Shown here: positions 58,154 to 64,000 of the stretch, piece after piece
How the letters are laid out: each line of letters starts with the position of its first letter
Numbering within the stretch: the first letter of the stretch is position 1
Source of the DNA: an uncultured Flavobacteriaceae bacterium
GTDB lineage: Bacteria > Bacteroidota > Bacteroidia > Flavobacteriales > Flavobacteriaceae
Assembly (NCBI GenBank): GCA_938020445.1
Contig: CALIIC010000060.1
Span: forward strand, 1-64,000
Length of the DNA stretch: 64,000 bases
Reading direction: 5' to 3'
Translations under genes and position numbers: made by a program
Notes under the pieces: model-generated
Database searches by the model: none
Told to the model about the DNA's origin: nothing
What the model saw: only the letters and a program-made list of their open reading frames with translations

Positions 58154-58161
58154 TATCTTTA
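58154..58161 (+). promoter_or_regulatory. Promoter -7 box TATCTTTA (one mismatch)
   Basis: One base from TAnnTTTG, 24 nt before the ATG at 58186. It lies inside the longer open frame and supports the downstream start. Confidence 0.45.
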
Positions 58162-58185
58162 CCTCCGAAAACGAAACATTACAAG

Positions 58186-59814
58186 ATGGATATCAAGTTC
58201 AACAAAAATGAAGATCACAACAAGATGTTACGCTCAGACTTGCGAAAACGCCTGGCAAAAGTAAAGCTAGGAGGCGGCGAGTCGCGTTTGGATAAACAGC
58301 GTGCCCAGGGCAAGATGACCGCCCGAGAGCGAATTGACTATTTGTTGGATACTGATACGAAAGCCATTGAGATTGCAGCATTTGCCGGTGAAGGAATGTA
58401 TGAGGAACACGGAGGATGCCCTTCCGGAGGGGTGGTTATAAAAATAGGATATGTAAAAGGAAAGCAGTGCATCGTTGTTGCCAATGACGCAACCGTAAAA
58501 GCGGGCGCATGGTTCCCGATTACCGGCAAGAAGAATCTAAGGGCGCAAGAAATCGCCATCGAAAATCGTTTGCCTATCATTTATCTTGTAGATAGCGCAG
58601 GGGTATACCTTCCCATGCAAGATGAGATTTTCCCGGACAAAGAGCACTTTGGTCGAATTTTTCGAAATAATGCTATCATGAGCAGCATGGGAATTACGCA
58701 GATAGCTGCGGTAATGGGAAGTTGTGTGGCCGGTGGGGCTTATTTGCCCATCATGAGCGATGAAGCACTGATCGTTGACAAAACTGGAAGTATTTTCTTG
58801 GCCGGTAGTTACTTGGTCAAGGCAGCGATAGGCGAACAGATCGATAATGAAACGCTTGGTGGGGCTACGACACACTGCGAGATTAGTGGGGTTACCGATT
58901 ATAAAGCCAAAGATGACCAGCACGCCTTGGATACTATCAAAAACCTGATCGATAAGATAGGGGATTTCGATAAAGCGGGGTATAACAAAATCAAATCGCA
59001 AAAACCAAAAGAGAATCCTGAAGATTTATATGGACTATTACCAGCATCTCGGGCAGACCAATATGACATGGTCGAAATCATCAAACGTTTGGTCGACAAT
59101 TCTGAGTTTGAGCAGTACAAGGAAGGCTATGGAAAAACCATTTTAACCGGGTATGCGCGTATTGATGGTTGGGCCGTAGGAATAGTTGCCAACCAGCGAA
59201 AGGTCGTTAAGACCGCCAAGGGTGAAATGCAGTTCGGAGGTGTTATTTATTCGGATTCCGCTGACAAGGCCACTCGTTTTATTGCCAATTGCAATCAGAA
59301 GAAAATACCCTTGGTATTCTTACAAGATGTTACCGGCTTTATGGTCGGCAGTAAAAGTGAGCACGGTGGAATTATAAAAGACGGTGCGAAAATGGTGAAC
59401 GCCGTGAGCAACTCGGTCGTACCAAAATTCACCATCGTAATTGGCAACAGTTATGGTGCGGGAAATTATGCGATGTGCGGGAAAGCCTATGACCCAAGAC
59501 TCATTGTGGCATGGCCAAGTGCCGAGCTAGCGGTAATGAGTGGAAATTCTGCGGCCAAGGTTTTGTTACAAATTGAAAAATCTTCCTTGAAGAAAAAAGG
59601 GGAAACCATTACAGAAAAGAAAGAAAAGGAACTCTTTGATCAAATAAAAAAACGATACGACTCACAAATATCTCCTTACTACGCAGCCTCCCGAATTTGG
59701 ACGGATGCCGTCATAGACCCTATTGATACCAGAACATGGATTTCTATGGGAATCGAGGCCGCCAACCATTCGCCTATTGAAAAAGATTTTAAATTAGGCA
59801 TATTGCAAGTCTAA
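58186..59814 (+). CDS. Acyl-CoA carboxylase, carboxyltransferase beta subunit (542 aa)
   Basis: Biotin-dependent carboxyltransferase of the methylcrotonyl/propionyl-CoA carboxylase type. The N-terminal half (RLDKQRAQGKMTARERIDYLLD, GGCPSGGVVIKIG, GSCVAGGAYLPIMSDEALIVD) and C-terminal half (FLQDVTGFMVGSKSEHGGIIKDGAKM, GNSYGAGNYAMCGKAYDPRLIVAWPSAELAVM) match the crotonase-like double fold. Length and the C-terminal RIWTDAVIDPIDTR suggest the methylcrotonyl-CoA (leucine degradation) subtype. The biotin carboxylase subunit is not in the window. The start at 58186 follows the promoter box. Confidence 0.9.
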   Translation: MDIKFNKNEDHNKMLRSDLRKRLAKVKLGGGESRLDKQRAQGKMTARERIDYLLDTDTKAIEIAAFAGEGMYEEHGGCPSGGVVIKIGYVKGKQCIVVANDATVKAGAWFPITGKKNLRAQEIAIENRLPIIYLVDSAGVYLPMQDEIFPDKEHFGRIFRNNAIMSSMGITQIAAVMGSCVAGGAYLPIMSDEALIVDKTGSIFLAGSYLVKAAIGEQIDNETLGGATTHCEISGVTDYKAKDDQHALDTIKNLIDKIGDFDKAGYNKIKSQKPKENPEDLYGLLPASRADQYDMVEIIKRLVDNSEFEQYKEGYGKTILTGYARIDGWAVGIVANQRKVVKTAKGEMQFGGVIYSDSADKATRFIANCNQKKIPLVFLQDVTGFMVGSKSEHGGIIKDGAKMVNAVSNSVVPKFTIVIGNSYGAGNYAMCGKAYDPRLIVAWPSAELAVMSGNSAAKVLLQIEKSSLKKKGETITEKKEKELFDQIKKRYDSQISPYYAASRIWTDAVIDPIDTRTWISMGIEAANHSPIEKDFKLGILQV

Positions 59815-59831
59815 TTGTTTCTGATGCGTTC

Positions 59832-62450
59832 CTACCTAGTTGCGGTCATAGGATTGCCGGTGAGCTTGAAAAGTTCTTGATTCACATTTTTGAGACTTAA
59901 GCGGTATACCCGTATGGTGCTGCGCTCTGCAGGAGTACCATAATTGAAAAAAATTGTGGCTTTCAAATAAACGGGACCTAATGTTGCGCCTCCCTTATAA
60001 TTAATATTTACGCTCCAATCGCCCTTCATGTAATCGTCAATAAAATACTCCTTACTGTATACCTGTTCCGCATTGTTCTTTCTTTCCTCCGCATCTAAAC
60101 TACGCCAATTGAAGTAACGGTTTCTTGGATTTACAAACTGCAACTCAAAGTCTGCACTGGGATCGTTCCAATCCAATACAATTCGAGTACCCGTGGGTGC
60201 CTCTGGATCTGTTTCCAAAGGCGCTTCCGATTCGGTCACCAATTGCTTCCCATGTTGTTTCACCAAGTTGTTGAACTCGGTTCGAATGATTGCATGCGGG
60301 CCTTGTTCGCTGGCTTCGAGAAACTGTTGGTTGAGCAAATAATTATACCTGGAATATAGGTTTAACGCCTTCGCATATGAGCCTAGTTGCACATAATTCC
60401 TCGCAAGATCTAAGTAAGATTGTGCGTGATTGGGACGTAATCGAAAGATTTTTTTATAAATCAATTGTGCCCGCTGAAGTTCCCCTGCCTTTTCATAAGC
60501 ATACGCCAAGCCAATAAGCGCGGGCGTATCATCTCCAAAAACGGCCGATCGTTCCATTATTGCCGTATCCATTTCTGTCTCCTCACTCCAATTTTCTTTG
60601 AAATAGTTATAAGAATCCGTGTAAAAAAACGCGGAACCCGAAAATTGGTCCTCATACTTTTCATAAACCTCTACGGCTTCCTCATAAGTCTTTGAAATAT
60701 TCAGTTCTTGAAGATAATTAGGCCAATTTCGTTGCACTTGAGACTGACTAATGGCATCGTCTTTATAAAAGTTATTTTTAACCTGCAGGGCATCTACGTT
60801 TTTTTCACCTTTTTTGGGGGAAACATTAAAGGTTTTTGTATTTATAACGAGCATACCTCCCGACGCAATAGATCCGTATCGTGAGGTTGCGGCCAACCCG
60901 GGTAATAAAGCCATTCTTTTTACATTATCCATGTTCAACTGAAAAGGAACTTCTTCGTGTACGACCCCATCTATTTCATAGATAATCGGAACTGGATTCA
61001 AAATAGACCCTACTCCTCTCATAAATAATACAGCGCCCGTATCATTCGGATTCCTCCTTGACAGGGGGTCATCCTTACTTGATATGCGAACCCCAGGAAA
61101 TTTACCTCTTACGGCTTGTAGAATATTGATCGCGCTAGCACTAAATTCACCCTCATCTAAAATATAAAGGTCTATTCCTGAGGTTTCTTTATCAAAGATG
61201 CCGAAAGCAGTCTTGATCAGATCAGGATTCGTATTGTACTCGGCAAACATTTCTGTTTGTGTTTTTTTGAGTTTTTTGCGCTCGGTGACCGTAACATTCT
61301 CGAGTTCGTTCACTTTTACCCGCATGGATACATTGATTCCGAAAGTAGTCTCTAATACGGTTCGTGAAACGGTTTCCATATCTAGAAAACCAAAGGTAAG
61401 CACATCTCCCATCTCGGCCTTGATTTGATAGCGACCGTTTTCATCTGTTTTGGCCGTGATGTTTTTCCCTTCTACCTTAACATCTGCATTGGGCAGCGGT
61501 CTGCCATTGTTAAAAACAATACCACTCACTTCCTCTGGCAAATCACTTCGAACCGTCCTACTTGAAAACTCGGCATCCTCGGTACCTGCAATCAAATCAT
61601 CTTTGGCAAAAATAGTCGTGTTCACATAAAAAATCAAGGCGTCATTTCGGAAACGTTTCCATTCTCCTTGACTTGCATAACGTCTATAAGACGTACCGGG
61701 ATCATCAGAAGCGGCCAATGTTAGATTCACCCTTTTACCATATACATCAAGGAGTTCCAGACCGATGCTAAAATCATCGGTAACATATAGCTCATAGGGT
61801 GTTAAATCGAATATGACCTTTCCTTTCTTTTTCTTTAAGGTGAAAATCATGTTTTTAGTGGTAAGTTTTTCTGCTGGGAATTCGGTATCGCCTTTGTAAA
61901 CATTTACACGCAGCAACAAACTATCGGCCGCATTGGCAAGTACGTGAAAAGAAAACTCGTTGAGCTGCCGGGGTCTTCGATTGACCTTGATTTTGGTAAC
62001 CATCTCGGCGCCCAGGGAGGTAATACCACGCCAATATCCTACTTTATTGGTCTTGCCAAAGTAGTAGCCTACCTTTCGTTGTCTTATTTCTTCCGAACCC
62101 GCCGAGAGGACCACTTCTTCCAAGGCAAAAACATCGGGTTCCATTAAGACAACCGCTTTTTTTCTTGGGGAGAAGTTGATATCGCCAATTGCTTTTCGAA
62201 TCGTTTTATAACCTACAGATGAAATTTGAAGTGTATCCGTAAGGGCAATCGTATTCCGATCAATAGCAATAAAGAATCTTCCATCTTCATCGGTCACCGT
62301 CCCTACCTCCTTCTTAATCACTCCGATATTTACATAGGACAAGGGTTGTTTTGTCTTTGCATCTTTTACAAACCCTTTGTACTGCAATTGGGCCACAATT
62401 GAACTGGTGATAAAAAAACAAAACAACAAGGAGTATAGGTTAGTCTTCAT
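59832..62450 (-). CDS. Barrel-less TonB-plug protein with TPRs and DUF2135-like domain (872 aa)
   Basis: Signal peptide (MKTNLYSLLFCFFITSSIVAQ); carboxypeptidase-regulatory-like domain (about 22-105, FVKDAKTKQPLSYVNIGV); beta-rich region (about 115-310); second regulatory-like domain (about 325-400, VSGIVFNNGRPLPNADVKVEG); TonB-receptor-type plug (about 440-560, INILQAVRGKFPGVRIS, PVPIIYEIDGVV, RYGSIASGGMLVINTK); TPR helices (about 640-740); and a C-terminal domain (about 770-860, TRIVLDWNDPSADFELQFVNP) that looks like DUF2135/YfaP. No outer-membrane barrel follows the plug, so it cannot be a transporter by itself. A tandem paralogue lies 95 nt upstream on the same strand. The start at 62450 gives the signal peptide. 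Confidence 0.8.
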   Translation of the reverse strand: MKTNLYSLLFCFFITSSIVAQLQYKGFVKDAKTKQPLSYVNIGVIKKEVGTVTDEDGRFFIAIDRNTIALTDTLQISSVGYKTIRKAIGDINFSPRKKAVVLMEPDVFALEEVVLSAGSEEIRQRKVGYYFGKTNKVGYWRGITSLGAEMVTKIKVNRRPRQLNEFSFHVLANAADSLLLRVNVYKGDTEFPAEKLTTKNMIFTLKKKKGKVIFDLTPYELYVTDDFSIGLELLDVYGKRVNLTLAASDDPGTSYRRYASQGEWKRFRNDALIFYVNTTIFAKDDLIAGTEDAEFSSRTVRSDLPEEVSGIVFNNGRPLPNADVKVEGKNITAKTDENGRYQIKAEMGDVLTFGFLDMETVSRTVLETTFGINVSMRVKVNELENVTVTERKKLKKTQTEMFAEYNTNPDLIKTAFGIFDKETSGIDLYILDEGEFSASAINILQAVRGKFPGVRISSKDDPLSRRNPNDTGAVLFMRGVGSILNPVPIIYEIDGVVHEEVPFQLNMDNVKRMALLPGLAATSRYGSIASGGMLVINTKTFNVSPKKGEKNVDALQVKNNFYKDDAISQSQVQRNWPNYLQELNISKTYEEAVEVYEKYEDQFSGSAFFYTDSYNYFKENWSEETEMDTAIMERSAVFGDDTPALIGLAYAYEKAGELQRAQLIYKKIFRLRPNHAQSYLDLARNYVQLGSYAKALNLYSRYNYLLNQQFLEASEQGPHAIIRTEFNNLVKQHGKQLVTESEAPLETDPEAPTGTRIVLDWNDPSADFELQFVNPRNRYFNWRSLDAEERKNNAEQVYSKEYFIDDYMKGDWSVNINYKGGATLGPVYLKATIFFNYGTPAERSTIRVYRLSLKNVNQELFKLTGNPMTATR

Positions 62451-62545
62451 AGTTGGTCGGTACTTTTTTCTTTTTAAAAGATAAGAAAAAAACGGCATTG
62501 GTGTCAACCCGCTACGAATCTAATGTCTATTAGTATCGGAAAAGT

Positions 62546-64000
62546 TTAGAAAGCCGGATTCATCACCGAGAACAGCTCTGTATTTAAGTTCAACTGGGAA
62601 AGTTTAAATACTTTTAACTGCTTTCGCTGGGATGGCGTTCCATAATCATAGTAAACAGTTGCTTTTAGATAGGTGGGTTCGTAGCTTTTATTCCCAAAAT
62701 ATTTGATATTCATTTGCCATTTCCCAGGTAAACTTTTATCGATCAAAAATTGGGCACAGCTATAGCCTTTCATTTTTTCGTCGGTAATACGGTCACTTTC
62801 TTCTTCATAGGTATGTTTCCATAAGGAGTACTGATTCTCAGGATTTACAAACTGAATATCGAACTCCGCTTCACTGTTGTTCCATTCGAACACTACCCTA
62901 ATTCCATTGTATTCACCATTTTCCGAACTACCACTCTCCATAGAAAGTTCTTCGGTTCTTAAGGTGAGTAAGTTGTTCGATTCTGCCTCGATAATAGCGT
63001 CGATTCCTTCAAAATCTCCCGTAACCGTGTCAAGGGCCCGCGACTTTTGATATCGGGCATACAGTCCGAGCGCCTTCTTATAATTGCCGTTTTCGGTGTA
63101 GCTATTGGCCAAATCCCGGTACGATTGCCCGTAACTGGGGCGTTTTTTGAAAACCTCCACATAGAGCGCCATTGCCGCCTTTAAATCCCCTAACTCCTCA
63201 AAAGTATAGGCCAGGGCCTTTAATGCATTCGGGTTGCTGCCGTGTTTTGCCTTCATTTCTTCCAAAACAGTGGCATCCATCCCAGAGTCTTTCCATTTCG
63301 TTCTAAAGAAGTTAAATGCCTCTAAATAGTAGTAAGGAGAGCTACCACGAATCGCTTTTTGTTTGTCGAAAATCGCCGTTGCTTCGGCTACGGAGGTAGC
63401 TGCCCTCAATTCAAGAACATACTTGGGTGCTTCTCTTTTGAACTTTGAAACGGTGCTGTTTTTGTTATAAACATTGTCTCTTCTACGAGCTTGGTCATAG
63501 ACTTTATTGCTCCCTTTTTCCCGTTTAACAATTTTAGCACCCTTGGTATTGATAATAATCACTCCTCCCCCGGCAATATTGCCATAACGGGTTACCGCAG
63601 CCAATCCGGGAAGTACGGCAACACGATCAATATTATCAATGATTAGAAAATCCGGTGCAGATTCGAATATAGTACCGTCTACTTCATAAATTGCCGGTCT
63701 TGGGTTATTGGCAGACCCACCGCCACGAATTAGGATTCCCTTTCCGGATAGGCCTCCTGTCTGTCCGCCCGTGCCAAAGTCAACGATCCGCGTACCTGGA
63801 AGCTTCGCCTGTAAAGCAGTTACAATATCGATCGCTGAAGGGTTTAACTCCGAGCCGTCAATTGAATTTACCGCATAACCTGCATTTTCAGTATCTATAT
63901 ACCCAAAAGAGGTGCGTATGATCGTCTTTTTCTTCCCATAATCAAGTAACATTTGTTCTTGATTCTCTCGCTTTTTTTGCTCTACCACAACCTCATCTAA
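62546..64000 (-). CDS. Paralogue of the plug/TPR/DUF2135-like protein (5' truncated by the window)
   Basis: The frame runs open past the right edge (LDEVVVEQKKRENQE, the usual lead-in to a plug domain), so the N-terminal part is missing. It has the same order as its neighbour: plug (IDIVTALQAKLPGTRIVDFG, RGGGSANNPRPAIYEVDGTI, RYGNIAGGGVIIINTKG), helical TPRs (KALAYTFEELGDLKAAMALY, YRDLANSYTENGNYKKALGLY), then the beta-rich end (IRVVFEWNNSEAEFDIQFVNP, YLKATVYYDYGTPSQRKQ). Clearly a diverged tandem duplicate of the protein at 59832. No barrel. Confidence 0.8.
   Translation of the reverse strand, partial: LDEVVVEQKKRENQEQMLLDYGKKKTIIRTSFGYIDTENAGYAVNSIDGSELNPSAIDIVTALQAKLPGTRIVDFGTGGQTGGLSGKGILIRGGGSANNPRPAIYEVDGTIFESAPDFLIIDNIDRVAVLPGLAAVTRYGNIAGGGVIIINTKGAKIVKREKGSNKVYDQARRRDNVYNKNSTVSKFKREAPKYVLELRAATSVAEATAIFDKQKAIRGSSPYYYLEAFNFFRTKWKDSGMDATVLEEMKAKHGSNPNALKALAYTFEELGDLKAAMALYVEVFKKRPSYGQSYRDLANSYTENGNYKKALGLYARYQKSRALDTVTGDFEGIDAIIEAESNNLLTLRTEELSMESGSSENGEYNGIRVVFEWNNSEAEFDIQFVNPENQYSLWKHTYEEESDRITDEKMKGYSCAQFLIDKSLPGKWQMNIKYFGNKSYEPTYLKATVYYDYGTPSQRKQLKVFKLSQLNLNTELFSVMNPAF

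Noticed and set aside
58105-58185. Upstream extension of the carboxylase gene
   Set aside because: Would overlap the divergent oxidoreductase start and lies across the promoter box; the family N-terminus begins at 58186.

Overview
The window looks like chromosomal DNA of a marine-type member of the Flavobacteriaceae (Bacteroidota). It is AT-rich and gene-dense, and most genes are preceded by the Bacteroidota -7 promoter box TAnnTTTG rather than a TATAAT box. It encodes families typical of that group: DUF4834, YfhO, a CAL67264-type membrane peptide, BatA-domain proteins, TonB-plug/carboxypeptidase-regulatory proteins, DUF5117-type metalloproteases and an alpha-oxoamine synthase of the sulfonolipid type. 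No rRNA, CRISPR array, insertion sequence or intact prophage was seen. The only RNA gene found is one tRNA-Ser(UGA).

Layout. 1-2.5 kb is accessory-looking: the 3' part of a HipA-type toxin kinase, degenerate small ORFs, an orphan lipoprotein, and a tRNA-Ser whose last 16 nt are repeated 170 bp away next to a second terminator. 2.6-8.2 kb holds a TPR/HTH regulator and a tight operon (sterol-desaturase-like hydroxylase, two overlapping micro-ORFs of 37 and 35 aa, and a methanethiol S-methyltransferase-like protein), then a lipoprotein and a GT2 glycosyltransferase. 8.4-13.2 kb is a housekeeping cluster: BatA-domain protein, a dihydroorotase homologue that lacks metal ligands, two DUF4870-like proteins and an esterase. 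13.2-17.3 kb holds an MBL hydrolase, a large conserved protein of unknown function, Bcp peroxiredoxin and an endonuclease III without an Fe-S cluster motif.

17.3-19.4 kb is the most unusual part. It is a tandem duplication of a cassette made of an ECF sigma factor (193 aa) followed about 73 nt downstream by a 47-aa protein and an intrinsic terminator. The two 47-aa proteins match at 30 of 47 positions. Next come uvrA and, behind a near-consensus sigma-54 promoter, an exported protein with a roughly 200-residue Arg/Ser/Thr/Asn tail.

23.8-32.5 kb holds a molybdopterin oxidoreductase, a nucleotidase and a coupled envelope-glycan operon (DUF4834, YfhO, glycosyltransferase, flippase). 33.7-37.5 kb groups a GNAT-fold protein, an alpha-oxoamine synthase and a cysteine-synthase-like enzyme, which fits sulfonolipid (capnine) synthesis. 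37.5-58 kb is mixed housekeeping: prolyl oligopeptidase, YbaB, thioredoxin-like protein, OmpA, threonine aldolase, metalloprotease, prfB with its programmed +1 frameshift, ArsC-like protein, TonB receptor, FumC, EttA and others. The right end carries an acyl-CoA carboxylase beta subunit and two tandem paralogues that join a TonB-type plug, TPRs and a DUF2135-like domain but have no beta-barrel. The second of these runs off the window.
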